From Faecalibacterium sp. UBA1360 (GTDB lineage: Bacteria; Bacillota; Clostridia; Oscillospirales; Ruminococcaceae): a DNA stretch of 7,428 nucleotides. Shown here piece by piece: positions 1 to 5,731 of the stretch; the stretch's first letter is position 1; each line of letters opens with the position of its first letter. The notes below the pieces were generated by a model, which was not told where the DNA came from, made no database searches, and was given only the letters and a program-made list of their open reading frames with translations. The translations under genes and the position numbers were made by a program. The stretch is taken from the NCBI GenBank assembly GCA_002306375.1, contig DBRU01000114.1, positions 27,592-35,019 of the forward strand, given 5' to 3'.

Positions 1-201
1 TCGGGCGCGTCGGACGCGGCGGCCCAAAGCCGAGCCGATACGCTGGCCCTGTTGCAAAGCGGGCAGTACGACCCTGCCGCCGTCTATGTCACCACCGACG
101 AAGAAGTCTGGCAGAACTGGCAGCGGATCTTTGCAGGCGATGGATCGCTGACCTTTTTTGTGGTGGATTCCTGTTATTTTCTGTATCCGATCCCGGGCTG
201 A
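1..201 (+). CDS. C-terminal end of an unrecognised protein (5' truncated)
   Basis: Reading frame 1 is open from the first base to a TGA at 199-201 and gives 66 residues. Its codon use (G/C third positions) is like the downstream genes, so it is probably the true end of a gene that starts before the window. The tail contains an acidic/aromatic stretch (TTDEEVWQNWQRIF) and then a hydrophobic, aromatic end (FFVVDSCYFLYPIPG). I do not recognise a family. In many clostridia the gene before dtd is relA, but this tail does not look like the ACT domain that ends RelA. No ATG with a ribosome site lies inside the segment. The stop is 31 bases before dtd, so it may be the first visible member of the same operon. 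Confidence 0.6.
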   Translation, partial: SGASDAAAQSRADTLALLQSGQYDPAAVYVTTDEEVWQNWQRIFAGDGSLTFFVVDSCYFLYPIPG

Positions 202-232
202 TCGATCGGCCCTTAAAGCAAGGAGAAGCTCT

Positions 233-688
233 ATGCGCGCAGTGATCCAACGTGTGTCGGGGGCCAGTGTCGTCGTCAACGGCGGGGCGCCCCGTTCCAT
301 CGGTCCCGGACTGGTCATCCTGCTGGGTGTTCAGGACGGCGAGGACCCCGCCGTTTTGCCCAAGCTCATCGCCCGGTGCGCCAACCTGCGCATTTTTGAC
401 GACGGGCAGGGCAAGCTCAACCTCAGCGCCGTTGACCTGGGCCTGTCGGCCTTGGTGGTATCCAACTTTACGCTGTACGGCGACACATCCCGGGGCAACC
501 GCCCCAGCTTTATCCGGGCCGCCAGGGGCGAACCCGCCCGGCAGCTGTACCAGGCCTTTGTGGACGGTCTGTCCGCCCAGGGCCTGGCCGATGTGCAGCA
601 CGGCGAGTTCGGGGCCGACATGCAGATCAGCCTGGTGAACGACGGCCCCGTGACCATCGTCATCGACACCGACGACTGGAAAAAGTAA
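233..688 (+). CDS. dtd: D-aminoacyl-tRNA deacylase (Dtd)
   Basis: Dtd hydrolyses the ester bond of D-amino acids (and glycine) mischarged on tRNA, a cytosolic proofreading step. The 151-residue protein is normal length for the bacterial family (about 145-150). It opens with the family start MRAVIQRVSGASV, and has DGQGKLNLS at 57-65, the active-site strand S77-N-F-T80-L, RPSF at 90-93, and the Gly-cisPro loop NDGPVT at 136-141 near the C-terminus. The numbering of the active-site strand matches E. coli Dtd, whose motif is SQFTL; here Gln78 is replaced by Asn, while Ser77 and Thr80 are kept. The start is ATG 233, preceded by AAGGAGA at 220-226 six bases upstream; the in-frame ATG at 158 lies inside the preceding gene and has no ribosome site. 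The next gene follows 12 bases after the stop. Confidence 0.95.
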   Translation: MRAVIQRVSGASVVVNGGAPRSIGPGLVILLGVQDGEDPAVLPKLIARCANLRIFDDGQGKLNLSAVDLGLSALVVSNFTLYGDTSRGNRPSFIRAARGEPARQLYQAFVDGLSAQGLADVQHGEFGADMQISLVNDGPVTIVIDTDDWKK

Positions 689-700
689 GGAGGCTCTTGT

Positions 701-1306
701 ATGAACCTGAAACACATCACCGGCCCCTGGCCGCTTTGCACCAACACCTTTTTGCTCATCACGGCCGGCGGCCGGGGCATCGCCGTGGACCCCGCCGCCG
801 ACCCGGCGTGCTACCTTGGGCCGCTGGAACAGGCCGGGGCAAAGCTGACCCACATCTTTTTGACCCACGGCCACTACGACCATGTGGGCGCGGTGGCCGA
901 GCTGCGCCGCCGCACCGGGGCCAAGGCGTATATGGACGCCGCCGACGCCAAGGGGGACCAGATGTTCCCCCTGACGCCCGACCTGGTGGACTGCCCCTGG
1001 CCGCAGGACGGCGTGCTCACGGTGGACGAACTGTCCTTCCGCGTATGGCACACCCCGGGCCACAGCCCGGGCAGCGTCTGCCTGGCGTGCGGCGACAAGC
1101 TGTTCAGCGGCGACACGCTGTTTGCTTCTTCCTGCGGGCGGGTGGACCTGCCCGGCGGGGACCCGGCTCAGATGCGCCGCAGCCTGTCCATGCTGGCCGC
1201 GCTGCCCCTGCCCGACGAGACCGAAGTCCTGCCCGGGCACGAGAGCTTTTCCACCCTGGGGCGCGAACGCCGCTCCAACCCCTATCTGCTGGGCGAGTGG
1301 TTCTGA
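701..1306 (+). CDS. Metallo-beta-lactamase-fold hydrolase, glyoxalase II-like
   Basis: A 201-residue zinc hydrolase of the small, single-domain glyoxalase II-like (YcbL/YqgX-type) group. The metal-binding signature THGHYDH is at 55-61. The other ligands are His121 in HTPGHSPGS, Asp138 in SGDTLF and His180 in LPGHE, so both metal sites appear complete. It lacks the long C-terminal substrate-binding domain of full-size hydroxyacylglutathione hydrolase, as usual for this group. The natural substrate is uncertain; a thioester such as S-lactoylglutathione or a bacillithiol/CoA analogue is only a guess. The start is ATG 701 with AAGGAGG at 687-693, which overlaps the dtd stop codon, so the two are likely co-transcribed and translationally linked. 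A dtd, metallohydrolase, hemZ order is, from general knowledge, common in clostridia. Confidence 0.9.
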   Translation: MNLKHITGPWPLCTNTFLLITAGGRGIAVDPAADPACYLGPLEQAGAKLTHIFLTHGHYDHVGAVAELRRRTGAKAYMDAADAKGDQMFPLTPDLVDCPWPQDGVLTVDELSFRVWHTPGHSPGSVCLACGDKLFSGDTLFASSCGRVDLPGGDPAQMRRSLSMLAALPLPDETEVLPGHESFSTLGRERRSNPYLLGEWF

Positions 1307-1318
1307 CAGGAGGTCCCC

Positions 1319-2809
1319 ATGCACATCATTCTGCGCGGCCCGGCGGCCGGCTATGAAGCCGAACATCTGGCCCGACTGTTTTTCCCCGGCGCGGTGCTGG
1401 GCGGGGATGTCCGCCTGGACGATCCCGCCGCGGACGTTGTGGCGGCCGTGGACCATTCCCGGGCGCAGCTGGTCTATCTGCGGCGGGACGGCCGCCTTGA
1501 CTGGCGCATGCACACCGTCGCCCGGGACCTGCCCCCCAAACAGCGGGAATACGCCCTGTGCCGGCTGTTGTACACCCTTTTGCGGGAGGTCACCGGCATC
1601 CGCCCGCCCTGGGGCATGATGACCGGCGTGCGCCCCGTGCGCATCATCCACGACATGCGGGACGCCGGGCAGAGCGAGCAGGCCATTCGGGAGCGTTTCC
1701 TTAATACCTACGACTGTACGCCCGAGCGCTTTTCCACGGCTTTGTCCATCGCCGACTGCCAGCGCCCCGTGCTGGAAGCCGCCCGCCCCATGGACTGCAG
1801 CGTCTATGCCGGCATCCCGTTTTGTCCCAGCCGGTGCAGCTATTGCAGCTTTGTTTCCCGCACGGTGGGGGACAAGGCCACCCGCGCCCTGGTGGATCCC
1901 TACGTGGACTGTCTGTGCCGCGAACTGACCGCCACGCGCCGGGCGGCGGAGGACTGCGGGCTGGACATCCGCACCTTTTACATCGGCGGCGGTACGCCCA
2001 CCAGCCTGGATGCCGCCCAGCTGCGCCGCCTGATGGAGCACATTGCCGATACCTTTGACCTGCCCGCCATGCAGGAATACACGGTGGAGGCCGGCCGCCC
2101 CGACTGTACCGACGAAGAAAAGCTGCGCATTTTGAAAGAATACGGCGCCACGCGCATCTCCATCAATCCCCAGACCTTTTCGGACGAGGTCTTGCGCAAC
2201 ATCGGCCGCCGCCACACCGCCAGGGATATCGTCGACTGCTACCGCACGGCCCGGGCCGTGGGGCACGGCAACATCAACATGGACCTGATCGCCGGGCTGC
2301 CCGGCGACACGGTGGAAGGCTTCGTGCGCAGCCTGCGCACGGCCATCGACCTGGACCCTGAAAACATCACCGTACACACCCTCACCCTCAAGCGGGCGTC
2401 CAATCTGGTCATGGAACACCGCCCCGATGCGTATGATGATGTGGCGGCCATGCTGGACGCCTGCCGTCTTTTGTACGACGCAGGCTTCCGGCCCTACTAC
2501 CTCTACCGCCAGAAGGGCACCCTGCAAAACCTGGAAAACATCGGCTGGAGCAAGCCGGGGTACGCCTGTCTGTACAACATCTACATCATGGAGGAAGTGC
2601 ACACGATCCTGTCGGCGGGGGCCGGCGGGTCCACCAAGCTGGTCATGCCGGGGCAGCGCCGGGGCAAGATCCGGCGCATCTTCAACTTCAAATATCCGAC
2701 CGAATACATCGACCGTTTCGACACGGTCCTTGCCCGCAAACAGGGGGTGAAAGAATTCTATGACGCTTGTACCCAAGGCGGCTCCGCCCAAACGTCTGGT
2801 GGGGTGTGA
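1319..2809 (+). CDS. hemZ: Radical SAM coproporphyrinogen III dehydrogenase family protein HemZ
   Basis: HemZ belongs to the oxygen-independent coproporphyrinogen III oxidase (HemN/HemW) radical SAM family, which decarboxylates coproporphyrinogen III using a [4Fe-4S] cluster and S-adenosylmethionine. The 496-residue protein has a 160-residue N-terminal extension typical of HemZ, then the cluster motif Y-AGIPFCPSRCSYCSF with Cys169, Cys173 and Cys176, the SAM-binding IGGGTPTSL at 222-230, E257 in TVEAGRPD, SINPQTFSD at 281-289, and NMDLIAGLPGD at 320-330. YLYRQKGTLQNLENIGW at 394-410 is typical of the family. The start is ATG 1319 with AGGAGGT at 1308-1314. The recognisable family end is KEFYD at 478-482. 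After it comes a 14-residue tail encoded inside the following gene, a 50-base overlap. No other haem genes are visible, so the actual substrate in this organism is unproven. Confidence 0.93.
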   Translation: MHIILRGPAAGYEAEHLARLFFPGAVLGGDVRLDDPAADVVAAVDHSRAQLVYLRRDGRLDWRMHTVARDLPPKQREYALCRLLYTLLREVTGIRPPWGMMTGVRPVRIIHDMRDAGQSEQAIRERFLNTYDCTPERFSTALSIADCQRPVLEAARPMDCSVYAGIPFCPSRCSYCSFVSRTVGDKATRALVDPYVDCLCRELTATRRAAEDCGLDIRTFYIGGGTPTSLDAAQLRRLMEHIADTFDLPAMQEYTVEAGRPDCTDEEKLRILKEYGATRISINPQTFSDEVLRNIGRRHTARDIVDCYRTARAVGHGNINMDLIAGLPGDTVEGFVRSLRTAIDLDPENITVHTLTLKRASNLVMEHRPDAYDDVAAMLDACRLLYDAGFRPYYLYRQKGTLQNLENIGWSKPGYACLYNIYIMEEVHTILSAGAGGSTKLVMPGQRRGKIRRIFNFKYPTEYIDRFDTVLARKQGVKEFYDACTQGGSAQTSGGV

Positions 2810-3722
2810 TCTGATCGACTTCGCGGCCCGCGACGCCGCCGGCTTTGCCCAAATGTGCGAGCAAAGCTACAACGCCCGCCTGGACGCCGTGGCCGACGCC
2901 GCCCTGCAAAGCGGCGCGTGCCTGATCATGCTTACCGGCCCTTCCGCCGCCGGCAAGACCACCTCGGCCCGCAAGCTGGCCGGGCGCATCGCCGCCGCCG
3001 GTCGCCGCAGCGCGGTGGTCAGCCTGGACGACTTTTTCGTGGGGGAGGGCCGCTACCCCAAACAGCCCGACGGCACCGACGATTACGAATGCGTGGAGGC
3101 TCTGGACCTGCCGGTCCTGTGCCGCTGCCTGCGGGAGCTGGCCCAAACGGGGCAGTGCGACACCCCTGTGTTCAACTTTCTGACCCAGCGCCCGGACACC
3201 GCCACCCGGCACATCGACTGCCGGGGCGGCATCGCCATTGTGGAAGGTCTGCACGCCTTCAACCCGGCGCTGCAGGTGGACAGTCTGCCCGCCGGTGCGG
3301 CCATCCACGTGTATGCCGGCCTGCGGGAAGAGTACGCCGCCCCCGACGGGTCCCGGGTCCTGGCCACCCGGGATGTGCGCCTGGCCCGCCGCCTGACCCG
3401 GGACTACCTGTTCCGCGGCCATGACGCGGACTTCACCCTGCGCCTGTGGCCCCATGTCTGCCTGTCCGAGGACCGCTACATCAAGGCCTTCAAGTCCCGG
3501 GCGGACCTTGTGCTGGACACCTCCTTCAGCTATGAGGTCTGCCTGTGGGAACACTATGTCCAGAAGATGACCGCCGTCGAGCATGTGGGCCGCCTGCGGG
3601 ACCTGGGGGATCGGTTTGCGGTGTTTACGGCTCTGCCCGGATCGCTGGCCCCCGCCGACAGCATGCTGCGGGAGTTTATTGGCAAAGAAGGAGGAACGGT
3701 TCCTGAAACTGGCAAATATTAA
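2760..3722 (+). CDS. Uridine kinase-like nucleoside kinase (P-loop)
   Basis: A 320-residue kinase of the uridine kinase/phosphoribulokinase superfamily, which would phosphorylate a nucleoside with ATP or GTP in salvage. It shows the Walker A loop GPSAAGKTT at 60-68, the SLDDFF strand at 88-93 (acidic catalytic/Walker-B-like position), DTPVFNF at 134-140, the VEGLHAFNP strand at 161-169, an Arg-rich lid (RLARRLTRDYLFRG, 207-220), and a C-terminal PADSMLREFIG segment seen in clostridial nucleoside kinases. The N-terminus is only about 55 residues before the P-loop, so the TGS/threonyl-tRNA-synthetase-like region found on the long relatives is absent. The start is ATG 2760, with AGGGGGTGA at 2742-2750 inside hemZ; it overlaps the end of hemZ by 50 bases in another frame. 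The substrate cannot be assigned from sequence alone. Confidence 0.85.
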   Translation: MTLVPKAAPPKRLVGCDLIDFAARDAAGFAQMCEQSYNARLDAVADAALQSGACLIMLTGPSAAGKTTSARKLAGRIAAAGRRSAVVSLDDFFVGEGRYPKQPDGTDDYECVEALDLPVLCRCLRELAQTGQCDTPVFNFLTQRPDTATRHIDCRGGIAIVEGLHAFNPALQVDSLPAGAAIHVYAGLREEYAAPDGSRVLATRDVRLARRLTRDYLFRGHDADFTLRLWPHVCLSEDRYIKAFKSRADLVLDTSFSYEVCLWEHYVQKMTAVEHVGRLRDLGDRFAVFTALPGSLAPADSMLREFIGKEGGTVPETGKY

Positions 3723-3749
3723 CGAAAACGTAACAATTGTGCCCCTTTG

Positions 3750-3763
3750 CGCATTGCAATGCG
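3750..3763. promoter_or_regulatory. 14-base perfect palindrome over the -35 box, candidate operator
   Basis: CGCATTGCAATGCG is a perfect inverted repeat whose centre coincides with the centre of the TTGCAA -35 hexamer. A second, wider pair (TTGCGC at 3747-3752 and GCGCAA at 3766-3771) brackets it. A dimeric regulator binding here would block RNA polymerase. The position is what makes it notable, since a palindrome of this length can occur by chance somewhere in a window of this size. No regulator gene is adjacent, so the binding protein is unknown. Confidence 0.3.
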
Positions 3764-3782
3764 GCGCGCAATCCGCTATAAT
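3754..3782 (+). promoter_or_regulatory. Sigma-A-type promoter for the zinc-ribbon gene and mazG
   Basis: A -35 box TTGCAA (3754-3759) and a perfect -10 box TATAAT (3777-3782) are separated by 17 bases, the ideal spacing. They lie in the 128-base gap between the kinase stop and the zinc-ribbon start. Transcription would start near 3788-3790, giving a leader of about 60 bases. No strong intrinsic terminator is visible between the kinase stop and this promoter, so read-through from upstream is possible. Confidence 0.8.
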
Positions 3783-3796
3783 GCAGGTAACAGGTT

Positions 3797-3825
3797 TCGC
3801 ACAAGGGCGTACTGTGCCTGTGCGA
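3797..3825 (+). other. Hairpin in the 5' leader of the zinc-ribbon gene
   Basis: TCGCACA (3797-3803) pairs with TGTGCGA (3819-3825) in seven base pairs, and GG/CC can extend the stem past one bulged A. It begins about ten bases after the predicted transcript start and ends about eleven bases before the ribosome site. It has no T-run, so it is not a terminator. It does not cover the Shine-Dalgarno sequence. It may stabilise the 5' end of the mRNA. Confidence 0.45.
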
Positions 3826-3850
3826 TGATATGAATGAGAGGTGTTACCAA

Positions 3851-4336
3851 ATGTTTGAACTGGATATCGATAAGATCAAGGAGCAAAGCCTGCAGATCGT
3901 GGACATCGCCAAAAAAACCGCGATCGATCTGGCCGACAAGGGCAAGAACCAGCTTGAGCTCATCAACCTTCAGACCCAGCTCTCCAAGGCGCAGCGCCAG
4001 TTGGGCGCTTTGGTGTACAGCCTGCACACCACGGGCGAAGAGAACCAGCCCCTCGTTGACAAATACATCCAGAACATCGCCGACATCGAGGCGTCCATCG
4101 CCGACGTCAAGGCCCGCATGACCGACGCCGAGGTCGCCGCCGCCGAAAAGACCGCCGGCGACGCGTCCGACGTGGTGGATACCGCCGAGGCCGCCGCCCC
4201 CGAGGAAGAATTCGCCGAGGAAGAATCCGAGCCCGACCCCTACGACGTGCAGCACCCCACCAAGACCTGCCCGGTGTGCAACGCCAGCGTGGACGTGGAC
4301 GCTTTGTTCTGCAACCACTGCGGCGCGCAGCTGTGA
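3851..4336 (+). CDS. Coiled-coil protein with C-terminal zinc ribbon, function unknown
   Basis: A soluble 161-residue protein in three parts. Residues 5-95 are helical, with heptad-like spacing of hydrophobic residues (probable coiled coil). Residues 96-135 are an Ala/Glu/Asp-rich acidic linker. Residues 140-157 form a zinc-ribbon knuckle pair CPVC-x10-CNHCG, with Cys140, Cys143, Cys154 and Cys157 as the four ligands. Similar small proteins annotated only as zinc-ribbon domain-containing occur in clostridia; I cannot assign a role. The start is set at ATG 3851, with GAGAGGTG at 3836-3843 seven bases upstream. The in-frame ATG at 3830 would add seven residues but has no ribosome site. It has its own promoter (3754-3782) and precedes mazG by 24 bases. 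There is no signal peptide or membrane segment. Confidence 0.85.
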   Translation: MFELDIDKIKEQSLQIVDIAKKTAIDLADKGKNQLELINLQTQLSKAQRQLGALVYSLHTTGEENQPLVDKYIQNIADIEASIADVKARMTDAEVAAAEKTAGDASDVVDTAEAAAPEEEFAEEESEPDPYDVQHPTKTCPVCNASVDVDALFCNHCGAQL

Positions 4337-4360
4337 CGCTGCGTCGCTGTGTCTGCTGCA

Positions 4361-5062
4361 ATGAAGTACGACCCGTCTGAATATCGCTCAAAAGAACGCT
4401 ACACCGCCGACGATCTCGTCGCCATCATCGAGATATTGCGCGACCCCGACAACGGCTGCCCCTGGGACAGGGTGCAGACCCATCGGTCGGTGCGGGCCAA
4501 TTTTCTCGAGGAAGCCTACGAGGTGGCCGACGCCATCGACCTGGACGACCCGGACCTTATGTGTGAGGAGCTGGGCGACGTGCTCATGCAGGTGGTGTTT
4601 CACGCCCGCATCGAAGAACAGGCCGGCCGGTTCGGCTGGACCCAGGTATGCGATGGGGTGTGCCGCAAGCTGGTGTACCGTCATCCCCATATTTTTGGCC
4701 CGCAGCCCGGCTGCGAAGGCATAAACGACTGGGATGCGCTCAAAAATAAGGAAAAGGGCCGCACGACCCTGGCCGAAGACCTGACCAGCGTGCCCCACGC
4801 CCTGCCGGCGTTGTCCCGTGCGGCCAAGCTGCAAAAGCGTGCGGCCAAGCATGACGCGCCCGTGCCGGTTCCCGCGCCGGACGCCCTGGCCGACCTGGCT
4901 CGCCGCGTCGAGGCCGGCGGACCCGGCTCCGAAGCTGCGCTGGGGCAGCTGCTGTTTGACATTACGGCCCTGGCCCGCAAGGCCGGCCTGGACCCCGAGC
5001 AGGCGTTGTCCCGCCGCGCCGATCGGTTCGAGGCCGACGCCTCGACCCCACCAACCGCCTAA
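4361..5062 (+). CDS. mazG: MazG nucleoside triphosphate pyrophosphohydrolase
   Basis: MazG hydrolyses (d)NTPs to NMP and pyrophosphate, a house-cleaning and stringent-response-linked activity in the cytosol. The N-terminal MazG domain is intact: GCPWDRVQTH at 32-41, the metal motif EExxE (Glu50, Glu51, Glu54), the second metal helix CEELGDVLMQVVFHAR (Glu70, Asp73), and KLVYRHPHIFG at 103-113. The second MazG domain is only partly preserved. LPALSRAAKLQKRAAK at 148-163 and LGQLLFDITALARKAGLDPEQAL at 194-216 are recognisable, but the glutamates expected in its first helix are gone and the LGD aspartate is Gln196. At 233 residues it is shorter than the usual 250-270. No Shine-Dalgarno sequence precedes ATG 4361 or the alternative GTG 4349, so translation may be coupled to the upstream gene. 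In B. subtilis the homologue (yabN) likewise precedes the yabO-yabR cluster. Confidence 0.92.
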   Translation: MKYDPSEYRSKERYTADDLVAIIEILRDPDNGCPWDRVQTHRSVRANFLEEAYEVADAIDLDDPDLMCEELGDVLMQVVFHARIEEQAGRFGWTQVCDGVCRKLVYRHPHIFGPQPGCEGINDWDALKNKEKGRTTLAEDLTSVPHALPALSRAAKLQKRAAKHDAPVPVPAPDALADLARRVEAGGPGSEAALGQLLFDITALARKAGLDPEQALSRRADRFEADASTPPTA

Positions 5063-5091
5063 AGGCGAAGCGGTCTGACCGCTCGGCTTTT
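5061..5091 (+). terminator. Probable intrinsic terminator after mazG
   Basis: AGCGGT (5069-5074) pairs perfectly with ACCGCT (5078-5083) around a three-base loop. Beyond a 2x2 internal loop, AAAGGC (5061-5066) pairs with GCTTTT (5086-5091), including one G-U pair. The stem thus ends in a four-T run, an intrinsic terminator shape, although the internal loop weakens it. It overlaps the mazG stop codon. No convincing promoter is visible between here and hup, so hup is probably partly dependent on read-through; the only candidate -10 box is a weak TACAAA at 5096-5101. Confidence 0.5.
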
Positions 5092-5120
5092 CGCATACAA
5101 ATCACTTGGAGGTATAAACA

Positions 5121-5393
5121 ATGACCAAAGTTGAATTGATTGCCGCCGTCGCCACCAATGCCGGCCTGACCAAGAAAGACGCCGAGAAGGCTGTCACCGC
5201 GGCTCTTGATGTGATCACCGACGCCCTGAAGAACGGCGAGAAGGTCTCGCTGGTGGGCTTCGGCACCTTTGAGGTGCGCGAGCGCAAAGAGCGCCAGGGC
5301 CGCAACCCCCAGACCCGCGAGCCCATGACCATCCCCGCGTCCAAGCTGCCCGCCTTCAGCGCCGGCAAGGCCCTGAAAGACGCGGTCAAGTAA
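5121..5393 (+). CDS. hup: HU family DNA-binding protein
   Basis: HU is a small histone-like dimer that bends and compacts DNA in the nucleoid. The 90-residue protein is exactly the canonical length. Features are the N-terminal helical dimerisation part (TKVELIAAVATNAGLTKKDA), the GFGTF turn at 46-50, and the beta arm with RNPQT at 61-65, where Pro63 is the residue that intercalates into DNA. It ends in the usual PAFSAGKALKDAVK. The start is ATG 5121 with GGAGGT at 5108-5113. It sits between mazG and rqcP, an arrangement found in clostridia but not in B. subtilis, where hbs lies elsewhere. Six bases separate its stop from rqcP, so they are almost certainly co-transcribed. Whether it is the only HU of the genome cannot be seen here. 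Confidence 0.96.
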   Translation: MTKVELIAAVATNAGLTKKDAEKAVTAALDVITDALKNGEKVSLVGFGTFEVRERKERQGRNPQTREPMTIPASKLPAFSAGKALKDAVK

Positions 5394-5399
5394 GACCGT

Positions 5400-5645
5400 A
5401 TGCGTCTGGACAAATATCTCAAGGTCAGCCGCCTGATCAAGCGCCGCACCCTGGCCAACGATGTGGCCGACGCGGGCCGCGTGCTTGTGGGCGGCAAGCC
5501 GGCCAAGGCCAGCTATGCGGTCAAAGTCGGCGATGTGATCGAGATCACCTTCGGCAACCGTCCGATCAAGGTCCGCGTCCTGTCCGTGGAAGAACCCAAG
5601 GGCAAGGATGTGGCGCGCGAACTGTACGAAGTGATCGAAGGCTGA
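5400..5645 (+). CDS. rqcP: S4-domain ribosome quality control protein RqcP (YabO)
   Basis: RqcP binds the 50S subunit with tRNA and RqcH and supports C-terminal alanine tailing of stalled nascent chains, marking them for degradation. The 81-residue protein is essentially a single S4 RNA-binding domain (about 1-60), starting MRLDKYLKVSRLIKRRTLAN, close to B. subtilis RqcP/YabO and including the basic residues Arg2, Lys5, Lys14, Arg15 and Arg16. Next come GRVLVGGKPAKASYAVKVGD at 27-46 and a short C-terminal acidic tail. The related Hsp15 family also carries an S4 domain, but length and context (mazG, yabP, yabQ, divIC, yabR) favour RqcP. ATG 5400 follows the hup stop by six bases with no good ribosome site, so coupling to hup translation is likely. 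The rqcH partner is not in the window. Confidence 0.93.
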   Translation: MRLDKYLKVSRLIKRRTLANDVADAGRVLVGGKPAKASYAVKVGDVIEITFGNRPIKVRVLSVEEPKGKDVARELYEVIEG

Positions 5646-5674
5646 CGACCCTGCGCTTTCCCGCTTTCGGGCGG

Positions 5675-5703
5675 TCATAACCGGGCCCCCTTGTGCATAT
5701 GCT
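5675..5703 (+). promoter_or_regulatory. Candidate sigma-E (sporulation) promoter for yabP-yabQ
   Basis: TCATAAC (5675-5681) matches five of seven positions of the B. subtilis sigma-E -35 consensus KMATATT. After 14 bases, CATATGCT (5696-5703) matches the CATA and final T of the -10 consensus CATACANT. Spacing is right for this sigma factor. In B. subtilis, yabP and yabQ are transcribed by sigma-E, which fits. Transcription would start near 5709-5711, inside the loop side of the hairpin at 5685-5725. The match is imperfect and rests on a consensus from another lineage. Confidence 0.4.
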
Positions 5704-5725
5704 TTAGCATACCGCACAAGGGGGC
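5685..5725 (+). terminator. Large hairpin between rqcP and yabP, terminator or ribosome-site trap
   Basis: GCCCCCTTGTGC (5685-5696) pairs perfectly with GCACAAGGGGGC (5714-5725), twelve base pairs, and an inner TATGC/GCATA stem (5698-5702 with 5707-5711) closes a four-base loop. Only three T's follow (5726-5728), so as an intrinsic terminator it is strong in stem but weak in T-run. The 3' arm contains AAGGGGG (5718-5724), the only Shine-Dalgarno sequence for yabP, seven bases before its ATG. Transcripts coming through rqcP would therefore hide the yabP ribosome site or stop here. Confidence 0.65.
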
Positions 5726-5731
5726 TTTGCC

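Noticed and set aside
187..212. Inverted repeat CCGATC/GATCGG at the end of the first gene as a terminator
   Set aside because: Six-pair stem with an 11-base loop and no T-run; it lies next to the dtd ribosome site and the genes are tightly spaced.
89..2791. 900-codon open frame on the minus strand across dtd, the hydrolase and hemZ
   Set aside because: It is antisense to three genes with intact catalytic motifs. Long open frames opposite GC-rich genes are expected because G/C third positions remove stops. The translation has no recognisable domain and is low in structure.
2688..3584. 298-codon minus-strand open frame opposite the nucleoside kinase
   Set aside because: Same GC-driven shadow effect. 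The plus-strand frame has a P-loop and full kinase motifs; the minus frame has none and no ribosome site.
3691..3828. Possible small ORF after the kinase, following GGAGGA near 3690
   Set aside because: It would need a CTG start and runs through the promoter at 3754-3782; the protein resembles nothing and the purine run is explained by Glu/Gly codons of the kinase.
5075..5101. Promoter for hup (CTGACC and TACAAA)
   Set aside because: Spacer of 15 bases and two mismatches in the -10 box; the -35 falls in the terminator stem. Too weak to list as a feature.
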